Shown here piece after piece: positions 26,381-34,744 of a DNA stretch of 58,710 nt; the stretch's first letter is position 1, and every line of letters begins with the position of its first letter. A program made the position numbers and the translations under genes. The notes under the pieces were generated by a model. The model saw nothing but the letters and a program-made list of their open reading frames with translations, made no database searches and was not told the DNA's origin. The stretch is from Clostridia bacterium (GTDB lineage: Bacteria > Bacillota > Clostridia > Oscillospirales > CAG-272), in contig JAFUPC010000011.1 of the NCBI GenBank assembly GCA_017481495.1, positions 1-58,710 on the forward strand, in the 5' to 3' direction.

Positions 26381-27547
26381 ATGAACAGAAATTACGATGA
26401 AAATATCCGCGCGGCGGTTGAAAAATTCGAGGCAATGCTCCGCGGTCAGCTGGAGCGCAACGAGAAGATCTGCGCGACCAAGGATTTTATTGATTATTCC
26501 GCGCTTGACAAGATCATCATCGGTGTCTGCGGCGGCGACGGCATCGGCCCGCGCATTACGGCATCCGCACGCCGGGTGCTGGAATATCTGCTTGCCGACG
26601 AGGTCAAGGCGGGAAAAGTGGAATTCCGCGACATCGAGGGGCTGACCATCGAAAACCGCGCGGCGCACAATCAGGCGATCCCGGACGACGTCATGGAGGA
26701 GCTTTACAAGTGCCACGTCATCCTCAAGGGCCCGACCACGACCCCGCGCGCCGGCGATCCGTGGCCGAACATCGAGTCCGCAAACGTCATGATGCGCAAG
26801 AAGCTCGACCTGTTTGCCAATGTCCGCCCGGTCAAGGTGCCGGAGAAGAACATCGACTGGACGTTCTTCCGCGAGAACACCGAAGGCTCCTACGCCGTCG
26901 GCTCCCAGGGTGTCAATGTCACGGACGAAGTCGCCTGCGACTTCACCATCACGACGACCGAGGGTACGGAACGCATTGCGCGCCTTGCTTACGAATTTGC
27001 CCGCAAGAACAAGAAGGATCACGTTTCCATCGTCACCAAGGCGAACATCATCAAGACGACCGACGGCAAGTTTCTGCGCATCTGTGAAGAAATGGCAAAG
27101 GAATACCCCGAAATCCGCACGACCGAATGGTTCATCGACATCATGACGGCAAAGCTGGTGGACGAAAAGCGCCGCACCGACTTCAAGGTCTTCATTCTCC
27201 CCAACCTCTACGGCGACATCATCACCGACGAAGCGGCGGAATTCCAGGGCGGTGTCGGCACGGCAGGCTCCGCGAACATCGGCAAGAAGTACGCCATGTT
27301 TGAAGCCATCCACGGCTCCGCACCGAGAATGGTGCAAGAGGGTCGTGACATTTACGCCGACCCCTGCTCCATGCTCCGCGCCTCCATTCTGCTCCTGTCC
27401 CACATCGGCTATCAGGACAAAGCGGACGCGCTGGAAAAGGCCCTTGACTTCTGTATGTTTGAAGATGCAAAATACAAGATGACCGGCCGTGACACGGGCG
27501 CGACCTGCGACCAGTTTACGGAGTATGTGATGGAGAATATCCGGTGA
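26381..27547 (+). CDS. Isocitrate/isopropylmalate-family dehydrogenase (NAD-type)
   Basis: A 388-residue beta-decarboxylating dehydrogenase. GVCGGDGIGPRITASARRVL, KGPTTTPRAGDPWPNIESAN, the substrate-binding FFRENTEGSYAVGS, KANIIKTTDGKF and NLYGDIITDEAAE are the family blocks. It lacks neighbouring leu genes, so isocitrate is more likely than isopropylmalate. The role would be 2-oxoglutarate supply for glutamate. RBS AGGAGA is near the ATG. Its upstream region holds the DnaA-box cluster. Confidence 0.88.
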   Translation: MNRNYDENIRAAVEKFEAMLRGQLERNEKICATKDFIDYSALDKIIIGVCGGDGIGPRITASARRVLEYLLADEVKAGKVEFRDIEGLTIENRAAHNQAIPDDVMEELYKCHVILKGPTTTPRAGDPWPNIESANVMMRKKLDLFANVRPVKVPEKNIDWTFFRENTEGSYAVGSQGVNVTDEVACDFTITTTEGTERIARLAYEFARKNKKDHVSIVTKANIIKTTDGKFLRICEEMAKEYPEIRTTEWFIDIMTAKLVDEKRRTDFKVFILPNLYGDIITDEAAEFQGGVGTAGSANIGKKYAMFEAIHGSAPRMVQEGRDIYADPCSMLRASILLLSHIGYQDKADALEKALDFCMFEDAKYKMTGRDTGATCDQFTEYVMENIR

Positions 27548-27640
27548 GGATGTTCTGACGGCTGCGGTGTATGGCAAGGCAGACGACATATGGACGACGA
27601 TAAACGGTTTTGTTAGAAAGACGGGCATACAGGCGACTGC

Positions 27641-27662
27641 GCCTTCCCTCACCAGGGAAGGC
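27641..27662 (+). repeat. Perfect GC-rich hairpin in the rex leader
   Basis: GCCTTCCCT pairs with AGGGAAGGC around CACC. Family A-like AAACGG text precedes it and GTCGACAGCATCCCCCC follows; the latter matches text near 38840. The gap 27548-27792 holds no gene. Confidence 0.6.
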
Positions 27663-27792
27663 TTAACCGTCGGCGTTTCGTTATTTTTCCTTGCAAAAAC
27701 AGCATCGTCGCCTGTAAGTCGACAGCATCCCCCCCAAAAAAACAATCCACCAACACAAAAATCAAAAAAGAAAAAAATTGAGGTAAAACAAA

Positions 27793-28668
27793 GTGACAGC
27801 ATCCGAATTCCCAAGGGACACCGAATCCATGAGCGAAAAGCGAGAGGTACAGGTCGAGACATCCGGCAGGGTTCCCGATGCGGCCAAGAGCGCGGCGATG
27901 GGGTCTGCCGGGGGGACATCCTCCCGTGCGGGCACACAGACGGGACTGTCGTCCGGCGGGGCATCTCCTGCCAGAAGCGGCACCGCTCCCGCCCGCGGCA
28001 GTATGGCGCACGTTTACAAGCGGGACTATTCCGCGGTCTCCCCGGCGGTGGTCAAACGGCTTCCGCGCTATTTCCGCTATCTGCGGGAGCTTCTGCGGCG
28101 GGACATCCTGCGCATCTCCTCGGGCGAGCTGTCCGAGATGATGAACGTCACCGCCTCCCAGATCCGCCAGGACTTAAACTGCTTCGGCGGCTTCGGTCAG
28201 CAGGGATACGGCTACAACGTCAAGTATCTCTACGGCAAGATCAGCGACATTCTGGGCGTTTCCGCCAACTTCACCGCCGTCATCATCGGTGCGGGCAACT
28301 TAGGGCGCGCCATTACCGGCTCCAATATGTTTGAACACCGTTCGATGGAGCTGGTCGGCATTTTCGACGTTTCCCCGGACATCATCGGGCAGAACATCGG
28401 CGGCTACACCGTCATGGATATGGCTTCGCTTCCCGCATTCGCGCGGGAAAACCCCATCGACATCGCCATTCTGACCGTTCCCAAGGAAGCGGCGCAGGAA
28501 ACGGCGGAGAAGATCGCCGCCATCGGCGTGCGCGGCATCTGGAATTTCACCAGCACCGAGCTTGACATGAAATCGCACGGCATCATGGTCGAAAGCGTCC
28601 ACATGGGCGACTCTCTGATGCGCCTGATGTACGAGATCAACAACAACGAACAGCTGGGCGAAAACTGA
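27793..28668 (+). CDS. rex: Redox-sensing transcriptional repressor Rex
   Basis: A 291-residue protein from GTG at 27793; ATG at 27829 is an alternative. The winged-helix domain (about 75-150) has VKRLPRYFRYLRELLRRDIL and SSGELSEMMNVTASQIRQDL; the Rossmann NADH/NAD+ domain starts at TAVIIGAGNLGRAI and has GIFDVSP. It represses fermentation and NADH-related genes when NADH is low. Unusually, 70 Ala/Ser/Gly/Thr-rich residues precede the DNA-binding domain. Family members are about 205-225 residues. The start codon follows GAGG. dnaD follows 2 bases after its stop. Confidence 0.93.
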   Translation: MTASEFPRDTESMSEKREVQVETSGRVPDAAKSAAMGSAGGTSSRAGTQTGLSSGGASPARSGTAPARGSMAHVYKRDYSAVSPAVVKRLPRYFRYLRELLRRDILRISSGELSEMMNVTASQIRQDLNCFGGFGQQGYGYNVKYLYGKISDILGVSANFTAVIIGAGNLGRAITGSNMFEHRSMELVGIFDVSPDIIGQNIGGYTVMDMASLPAFARENPIDIAILTVPKEAAQETAEKIAAIGVRGIWNFTSTELDMKSHGIMVESVHMGDSLMRLMYEINNNEQLGEN

Positions 28669-28670
28669 AT

Positions 28671-29720
28671 ATGAAGCTGAATCTGCAATACGGACACGGG
28701 GTCATCGCGCTCCCGGCGGCGGTCTATCCGGACGCGCTTCCGCCGGATGCGGTCTACCTCTACGTTCTGCTCGCCGTGTGCCGGGAGCCGGGTCTGCTTT
28801 CCGATACCGACACGATGATCCCTGCGGTGGCGAAAGTCTTGCGCCTGCCGGAACGGGTCGTCAAGAACGCCGTTGCGTACTGGATCGATGCGGGGATACT
28901 GGAAAAGGAAGATGCGGTTTCGACGGAAAACGCCGCCCGGGACACGGAAGCGGCTTCCGGGGAAGAACCTACGGAAACCACATCTCCGGAAACGACCGCC
29001 CCCCAAAAACCCGTGCGTTCCGCGCTTCCCACCTATCCTGCGGAGGAGCTTGCGCGCATCATTGCCGAAACGGACGGTCTGCGCCCGACCCTGGACGAGT
29101 GCGCGCGCATCGCGGGGAAGATCTTTTCTGAGCACGAGACATCCCAGCTTGCCGCGCTGTACGATGCGTATGGTCTTGACGGCGCGTATCTGATGACACT
29201 GTTCATGTACTGCAAAACGCAGGGCAAAACGTCGGTGTCGTATATCGTGAAAACCGCGCTCGGGCTGTACGACGACGGCATCCGCACGGTGGAAGAATTG
29301 GAAGCGCACATCGCCGCCCGTGAGCGGAGCCGCGACAACGAATACAAAATCCGCAAGCTGCTCGGCATCGGGGAGCGCGCCCTCACCAAAGCGGAAAAAG
29401 AGTACATCGAGACGTGGATGACGACCTGGAATATGCCCTTTGACGTCATCACCCGCGCCTATGAGATCACCATCAAAAACATCGAGCATCCCCGGATGTC
29501 CTACATCAACAAAATTCTCTCCGGCTGGTACGAAAACGGCATCCGCACAATCGAAGCCGTCGATGCCGCCGAAGCCGCCTACCGCGAAAAGCACGGACAG
29601 GGAAATACCGCGGCAGATACCGCATCTTCCTCTGATGGTGCCGCAAAGAACGGTGCAAGCTATGATCTGAATGAATTTTTGGAGCTTGCCATGAAGCGGA
29701 GTTTTGAGGAGAGAGGATGA
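28671..29720 (+). CDS. dnaD: DnaD-domain primosome protein
   Basis: A 349-residue protein. The N-terminal winged-helix part (about 1-85) carries RLPERVVKNAVAYWIDAGIL; an acidic Ser/Thr linker follows; two DnaD_C-type repeats come after, the second with YIETWMTTWNMPFDVITRAY and HPRMSYINKILSGWYENGI. DnaD helps load the replicative helicase with DnaB and DnaI in Bacillota. It is immediately followed, after a repeat, by a DnaI-like gene, which supports the role. Confidence 0.92.
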   Translation: MKLNLQYGHGVIALPAAVYPDALPPDAVYLYVLLAVCREPGLLSDTDTMIPAVAKVLRLPERVVKNAVAYWIDAGILEKEDAVSTENAARDTEAASGEEPTETTSPETTAPQKPVRSALPTYPAEELARIIAETDGLRPTLDECARIAGKIFSEHETSQLAALYDAYGLDGAYLMTLFMYCKTQGKTSVSYIVKTALGLYDDGIRTVEELEAHIAARERSRDNEYKIRKLLGIGERALTKAEKEYIETWMTTWNMPFDVITRAYEITIKNIEHPRMSYINKILSGWYENGIRTIEAVDAAEAAYREKHGQGNTAADTASSSDGAAKNGASYDLNEFLELAMKRSFEERG

Positions 29721-29750
29721 GAGAGCGGGATGTGACGGTGTGTCAAGCTT

Positions 29751-29791
29751 TTGCAAGAACGCAAACGGAACGGTTCGCATCCTTACCAAAG
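29751..29791 (+). repeat. Family A repeat, internally deleted (A5)
   Basis: TTGCAAGAACGCAAACGGAA, CGGTTCGCA, then directly CCTTACCAAAG. Both ends are present but the middle is missing. It lies between dnaD and dnaI. Confidence 0.6.
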
Positions 29792-29886
29792 TATCGGAAT
29801 CACACGGCGCAACACAATATCACCATCATCACCTTTTATTCCTATCATAACATCCCCCAACCCAAACAGAAAGGAGGTCATCCTCT

Positions 29887-30867
29887 ATGTTCAACAAAGA
29901 AAACTACCGCCGCATCAAGCGGGAATTTACGGCAAAGCACCTGGCGGCGGGCGAAAAACAGCAGGCGCGGATGCGTGAGGTGGAAAGTGCCGTGCCGGAG
30001 ATTGCCGAGATCAACCGGGCATTGTCCGAAACGGGTCTGAAAATCTTCCGTGCCGCGCTCGGCGGAAAGGACGGGCTGGATGCGCGGATCGCCGCGCTCC
30101 AAACGGAAAACGGGGAGCTGCTCGCGGCAAGAGGAGACATCCTTGCCCACGCGGGCTACCCGCGTGATTATCTGAACCTGCATTACGACTGCGATATTTG
30201 TCACGACACCGGCTTCTGCGAAAACGGCACGAAGCTGTGCGCCTGTATGCGGCGCGCGCTCATTCTGGCGGGCTACGAGTCCTCCGGCATCGGGGCGCTT
30301 CTGTCCCAGCAGACCTTTGACAATTTTTCGCTTGATTATTATACCGACCCCGCCGACCGCGCCGTGATGGCGAACAACCTGGACGTCGCGCGGCATTATG
30401 TGGAGCGGTTTTCGTCCGACCGCGCACAGAATCTGCTCTTTTTCGGGCAGACGGGGCTCGGAAAGACGCATCTTTCCACGGCGATCGCAAAAGCGCTCAT
30501 CGACCGCGGCTTTGACGTGGTGTACGAGACGGCGCAGAACATCTTTTCCGACTTTGAGGACGAACGCTTCAACCGCGCTTACAATTCCGGTGCGGAGGAA
30601 AAGAAGACCGACCGCTATTTTGAATGCGAGCTGCTGATTTTAGACGACCTCGGCGCGGAGCTGTCGAACCAGTTCACCGCATCGTGTCTTTATAATCTCA
30701 TCAACAACCGCATGAACGCAGGGAAATCCTGCATCATCAGCACCAATCTCTCCCATCCCGAAATCGAAAAGCGCTACACCCAGCGCGTTCTCTCCCGCCT
30801 GCTCGGAACGTATCAGAACCTGCGGTTCTGCGGCCGGGATGTGCGGATGATGAAGATTAGGATGTGA
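29887..30867 (+). CDS. dnaI: DnaC/DnaI-type helicase loader
   Basis: A 326-residue AAA+ ATPase. The N-terminal half has a cysteine-rich zinc-site-like CDICHDTGFCENGTKLCAC (about 103-121), as in DnaI. The AAA+ core has Walker A GQTGLGKTHLS, Walker B LLILDDLGAE, sensor ISTNLS and the arginine region QRVLSRLLGT. It delivers the replicative helicase DnaB to origins or restart sites. RBS AAAGGAGG precedes the ATG. Paired with dnaD upstream. Confidence 0.93.
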   Translation: MFNKENYRRIKREFTAKHLAAGEKQQARMREVESAVPEIAEINRALSETGLKIFRAALGGKDGLDARIAALQTENGELLAARGDILAHAGYPRDYLNLHYDCDICHDTGFCENGTKLCACMRRALILAGYESSGIGALLSQQTFDNFSLDYYTDPADRAVMANNLDVARHYVERFSSDRAQNLLFFGQTGLGKTHLSTAIAKALIDRGFDVVYETAQNIFSDFEDERFNRAYNSGAEEKKTDRYFECELLILDDLGAELSNQFTASCLYNLINNRMNAGKSCIISTNLSHPEIEKRYTQRVLSRLLGTYQNLRFCGRDVRMMKIRM

Positions 30868-30901
30868 TGGGGGATTTACGGTGTAACAATGAAGTATTAT
30901 T

Positions 30902-30963
30902 TTGGCAAGGATACAAACGAAAAGGTTTATCGTGCGAACAGTTTTCTTGTTTTCCTTGCCAAA
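30902..30963 (-). repeat. Family A repeat, full-length short form (A6)
   Basis: TTGGCAAGGATACAAACG pairs with CTTGTTTTCCTTGCCAA, and the core reads AAAGGTTTATCGTGCGAACA on this strand. It lies between dnaI and hisS. Confidence 0.8.
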
Positions 30964-31018
30964 GAATCCCCCATCCGGACACCTTTCATCATAAATTACG
31001 ATAATTCACTCTTCACTC
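30964..31018 (-). repeat. Family F fragment
   Basis: AGAATCCCCCATCC followed by TTTCATCATAAATTACGAT and TTCACTCTTCACTC match the reverse of the beginning of the family F elements at 38471 and 45118. It lies between A6 and the hisS start. Confidence 0.55.
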
Positions 31019-31058
31019 AAAAAAATTCTTCCACACTCCAAAGGAGACCAACCATATC

Positions 31059-32315
31059 ATGGCAACCAACATCCAGAAGCCCCGCGGAACGATGGACATC
31101 CTGCCCGACAAGGTCGCGGCTTGGCAGTACATTGAGAAGACCGCGCGGGAGATTTCCGCAAAATACGGGTTCGGCGAGATCCGTTTCCCGACCTTTGAAA
31201 ACATCGACCTGTTCCAGCGCGGTGTCGGCGATACGACCGACGTCGTGCAGAAGGAGATGTACGCACTTGAACAGAAAGGAAACGGAGAGGCGCGTTATGC
31301 GCTCCGCCCGGAGGGAACCGCGTGCATCGTGCGTTCGCTCATCGAAAACGGCAAATGCTCCGATGCGATGCCGCAGAAGTTCTGCTATATCATCAACTGC
31401 TTCCGCTACGAGAAGCCCCAGGCAGGCCGTTTCCGCGAATTTTTCCAGTACGGCGTGGAAATGTTCGGCGCAGATTCCCCGCTTGCCGATGCCAACGTCA
31501 TCGCGCTGGCAAATGAGGTCATCTCGACCCTCGGCATCAAGGGTGTGAATCTGCACATCAATTCCATCGGCTGTCCGGACTGCCGTCCGAAGTACCACGC
31601 GGCGCTGAAAGAATATTTCAATTCCCGCAAGGAAGAGCTTTGCGACACCTGCCGCGAACGGCTCGAAAAGAATCCGCTGCGCATCCTCGACTGCAAGTCG
31701 CCCATTTGCTCCAAAATTGCCGACAATGCGCCGAAGACCGTCGATCACCTCTGTAACGGCTGTAAAAATCACATGGACATCCTGACAAAGGCGCTCGATT
31801 CGCTCGAAGTGCCGTATGTCGTTGACCCCCGCGTCGTCCGCGGTCTGGACTATTACACGAAGACCGTCTTTGAGTTCATCGCGCCCATCACGGGTGCGGC
31901 ACAGTCCACCATCTGCGGCGGCGGTCGTTACGACGGTCTGGTCAAGGAGCTGGGCGGCCCCGCGCTGTCCGGTATCGGCTTTGCGGCAGGCATCAACCGC
32001 CTGATCGACGCCATGGAAAAATCCGGCGTTGTCATTGAGAACACCGAAAAGCCGCTTCTCTACATCGCTTCCATGGGCGATCCGGCGGCACTGAAAGCAT
32101 TCGGCATCGTCACCCGCTTCCGCGCGCAGGGTCACTGGGCAGAATCCGACATCGTCGGTCGCTCCCTCAAAGCACAGATGAAGTACGCCGACAAAATTGG
32201 CGCACGCTACACGTTGATTCTCGGCGACAACGAGCTTGCCGAGGGCAAGGCGCAGCTCAAAAACATGGAGACCGGCGAGCAGACGACGGTGGAGATCGAG
32301 ACGTTTACGATCTGA
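31059..32315 (+). CDS. hisS: Histidyl-tRNA synthetase
   Basis: A 418-residue class II synthetase. Motif 1 region RFPTFENIDLFQRGVG, motif 2 YALRPEGTACIVRS with FRYEKPQAGRFREFFQ, histidine-specific blocks VVRGLDYYTKTVFEF and ICGGGRYDGLVKELGG, motif 3 GIGFAAGINRL, and the anticodon-binding C-terminus. Charges tRNA-His. The usual neighbour aspS is absent. RBS AAAGGAGA is 12 bases before ATG. Confidence 0.97.
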   Translation: MATNIQKPRGTMDILPDKVAAWQYIEKTAREISAKYGFGEIRFPTFENIDLFQRGVGDTTDVVQKEMYALEQKGNGEARYALRPEGTACIVRSLIENGKCSDAMPQKFCYIINCFRYEKPQAGRFREFFQYGVEMFGADSPLADANVIALANEVISTLGIKGVNLHINSIGCPDCRPKYHAALKEYFNSRKEELCDTCRERLEKNPLRILDCKSPICSKIADNAPKTVDHLCNGCKNHMDILTKALDSLEVPYVVDPRVVRGLDYYTKTVFEFIAPITGAAQSTICGGGRYDGLVKELGGPALSGIGFAAGINRLIDAMEKSGVVIENTEKPLLYIASMGDPAALKAFGIVTRFRAQGHWAESDIVGRSLKAQMKYADKIGARYTLILGDNELAEGKAQLKNMETGEQTTVEIETFTI

Positions 32316-32336
32316 TTATATATTTTTTGATAAGAT

Positions 32337-32375
32337 ATCCCCGGTGTTCATGCAATTTCAGGCTTCACCGGGGAT
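32337..32375 (+). terminator. Hairpin between hisS and the araC-type gene
   Basis: ATCCCCGGTG pairs perfectly with CACCGGGGAT around a 19-base loop. No T run follows, so it may be a transcription barrier or part of the downstream leader rather than a full terminator. Confidence 0.5.
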
Positions 32376-32405
32376 TCCGTTACGGAAAGGAGCGCCGACG
32401 TCACG

Positions 32406-33227
32406 ATGACCCCTATTTCCATTTCGGAGGAATGGCAGACACTGGAAAAAACGGACTGCACCGTCTGCAAAATTTCCGCGTACCGGGTACACAACGAAAC
32501 GACACAGCGGTTTTTCTCTTCCGAGCCGCGGACGAATTACGCGCTGACGTTCTGCCGGCAGGGCGAATGGCATTACGAGTCGGAGTCGTCGGCGGTCTCC
32601 TTTGACTGTTATCCTGGAGAACTGTCCTTTCTTCCGCGCGGCAGTGTATATCACCATCACAATGCGGTACTCCCATCCGGAATGTCGGTCGTGTATTTTG
32701 ACCTGCGGCACCCGGACGGTACGCCGTACCGGATGCAGAACACGGAAATCCAGAAGCTTGTCCCCGCAAAACCGGGCACGTTTGCGCCGCTGTTCGACGA
32801 GATTCAGAATGCGTTTTTCAGCGCGATTCCGTCCGTGTTCCGACTGAAACAGGCCGTGTTTGCACTGCTTTGCGCCGTCGGTGCGGAGTTTTCCCGCCGT
32901 CATATCACAGAACGGGAATACGCGATGCTCATCCCGGCGCTGCAGGTTCTCTCGGAACCGATGACGGATGCGGTGACGGTCACACATCTTGCCGATGCGT
33001 GCCATATGAGCGAGTATGCGTTCCGGGAACTGTTCAAAAAATACGCGGGCGTTCCGCCGAAGGCGTACCTGATGGAGCGGCGGCTTCAGCAGGTGGAAGC
33101 CCTGCTTGCCGTGCGTGACATCTCCGCCACGGACGCGGCAAGAGCCTGCGGATTTGAAGACCCGTCGTATTTCTTCCACTTTTACAAACGCCTGCGCGGT
33201 CACTCGCCCGGGAACAGCAACGGCTGA
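32406..33227 (+). CDS. AraC-family transcriptional regulator
   Basis: A 273-residue protein. The N-terminal cupin-type sensor (about 1-150) has YPGELSFLPRGSVYHHH. The C-terminal double helix-turn-helix (about 175-270) has VTHLADACHMSEYAFRELFKKYAG and ISATDAARACGFEDPSYFFHFYKR, classic AraC. It likely controls the FAD oxidoreductase and solute-binding genes that follow. AAAGGAG is 13 bases before ATG. Confidence 0.93.
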   Translation: MTPISISEEWQTLEKTDCTVCKISAYRVHNETTQRFFSSEPRTNYALTFCRQGEWHYESESSAVSFDCYPGELSFLPRGSVYHHHNAVLPSGMSVVYFDLRHPDGTPYRMQNTEIQKLVPAKPGTFAPLFDEIQNAFFSAIPSVFRLKQAVFALLCAVGAEFSRRHITEREYAMLIPALQVLSEPMTDAVTVTHLADACHMSEYAFRELFKKYAGVPPKAYLMERRLQQVEALLAVRDISATDAARACGFEDPSYFFHFYKRLRGHSPGNSNG

Positions 33228-33268
33228 TTTTCCGTCGGCTCTCGTCTGCCAAACTCTTAACAAATATT

Positions 33269-33313
33269 GCGTTTTTTACAGGATTCTCTGTGAAAAACGC
33301 ATTTCTTTTTTTC
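33269..33313 (+). terminator. Intrinsic terminator after the araC-type gene
   Basis: GCGTTTTT-TACAG pairs with CTGT-GAAAAACGC around GATT and is followed by a T-rich tract. A TATAAT box for the next gene is at 33325-33330. Confidence 0.75.
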
Positions 33314-33366
33314 ACGGGATGCGGTATAATAAATACAATATCCATTCCGGGAAAAGGGAGGCTTTT

Positions 33367-34716
33367 ATGTTATCACATTACGATGTTCTTGTTGCGGGAT
33401 GCGGATGCGCCGGATTCTGTGCCGCGGTGGAAGCGGCGCGGTGCGGGAAGCGGGTCATTCTGATTGAAAAAAACGATATGCCGGGCGGCATTCTGACCGT
33501 CGGCGGAAACAACGACATTGCGCAATTCTTCTCGGAGGGTGTGCAGCTGATTGCCGGAATCGGGTGGGAATTCTGCCGCAGACTGGAAGCCGTCGGCGGT
33601 GCGGTGATTCCGGATATGCAGGCAAAGGACAAGCCGCATCCCTATTACGGCGTCCACGTCAACATTCCGCTTGCCGCCGCCACGATGGACGAAATGCTAC
33701 TGGACGCGGGGGTGGAAATCAACTACGGACAGGTGCTGTGTGCGGCGCAGACCGCTGAAACCCCGACGGGAAAACGCATTTCCTCCGTTCTTGTGACCTC
33801 CAAAAACGGTCTGCGGGAGATTCGGGCAAGTGTGTACATCGACTGCACCGGCGACGGCGATCTGTCCGTGTTTGCGGGCGCAAACTACGAATGCGGCGAG
33901 GAGACCGACGGCACAACGGCACTCCAACCGGGTACCGTCCGCTACTATCCGTCCGTCCGCGCCTGCGACGATGCGACTGCCGCCCGTGCCGGGGAAGCAC
34001 TCCGGCGTGCCATGAACGACGGAATCCTCTCCCCGGCCGATATGAACGCCCCCGATCTGCGCGCCGTGCTTTCCGCGCGCGGATGCAATTTCAACCACAT
34101 TTCCGATACCTATTCCGACGACTGTGACAGCCGCACGGCGGCAGACATTGCCGGGCGGCAATGCGTCAAGCGCATCATCGGCGTTCTGCGTGATGCCGGT
34201 GTGACGGACGTCATCGAAACCGTTGCGCCGGAAACGGCACTGCGCGAAACGCGGCGCATCGTCTGCGACACGAAGATTACGGCGGAGGATTACGTTTCCG
34301 CGCGGACGTATCCGGACGGGGTATGCCATTCCTATTATCTCATCGACCTGCATCTGAGCGGTAAATGGAGCATCCGTCAGCAGAAGCTCGAAAAAGGAAA
34401 AAAACCGTCCATTCCGCTGTCGGCGATGACGGTATCCGGTATTGACAATCTCCTCGTCGCCGGACGGTGTGCATGGGGCGACCGGCTTGCCAACTCCGCC
34501 TATCGCGTCAAAGCCTCCTGCATGGCAATGGGACAGGCGTGCGGTGCCGCGGCGGCATTGGCTTCGGAAACCACCGGTAATCACTGCGGCAATACCCGCA
34601 GCATCGACATTGCCCGTCTGCGCGCCCTGCTTGCACAGCACGGATGTATCGTTCCGCCGACGGCGGAAGATGCGCCGTCGGAAGATACGGTGAAGGTTTC
34701 AGAATTCCATCAATAA
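33367..34716 (+). CDS. FAD-dependent oxidoreductase
   Basis: A 449-residue flavoprotein of the PF12831 type. The FAD-binding loop DVLVAGCGCAGFCAAVEAAR is at 6-25, then RVILIEKNDMPGG; a middle block VYIDCTGDGDLSVFAGA; and a C-terminal LLVAGRCAWGDRLANSAYRVKASCMAMGQACG. Members act on sugars or related compounds, but the substrate is unknown. Placed between an AraC regulator and a sugar-binding lipoprotein, it is probably part of a sugar-derivative pathway. RBS AAGGGAGG precedes ATG. Confidence 0.88.
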   Translation: MLSHYDVLVAGCGCAGFCAAVEAARCGKRVILIEKNDMPGGILTVGGNNDIAQFFSEGVQLIAGIGWEFCRRLEAVGGAVIPDMQAKDKPHPYYGVHVNIPLAAATMDEMLLDAGVEINYGQVLCAAQTAETPTGKRISSVLVTSKNGLREIRASVYIDCTGDGDLSVFAGANYECGEETDGTTALQPGTVRYYPSVRACDDATAARAGEALRRAMNDGILSPADMNAPDLRAVLSARGCNFNHISDTYSDDCDSRTAADIAGRQCVKRIIGVLRDAGVTDVIETVAPETALRETRRIVCDTKITAEDYVSARTYPDGVCHSYYLIDLHLSGKWSIRQQKLEKGKKPSIPLSAMTVSGIDNLLVAGRCAWGDRLANSAYRVKASCMAMGQACGAAAALASETTGNHCGNTRSIDIARLRALLAQHGCIVPPTAEDAPSEDTVKVSEFHQ

Positions 34717-34744
34717 ATCATACAGAAACGGAGAACAACCGAAC

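Noticed and set aside
25811..27964. 717-codon minus-strand ORF
   Set aside because: Spans tsaD, a repeat, the DnaA-box region and the dehydrogenase in antisense; no domain recognised.
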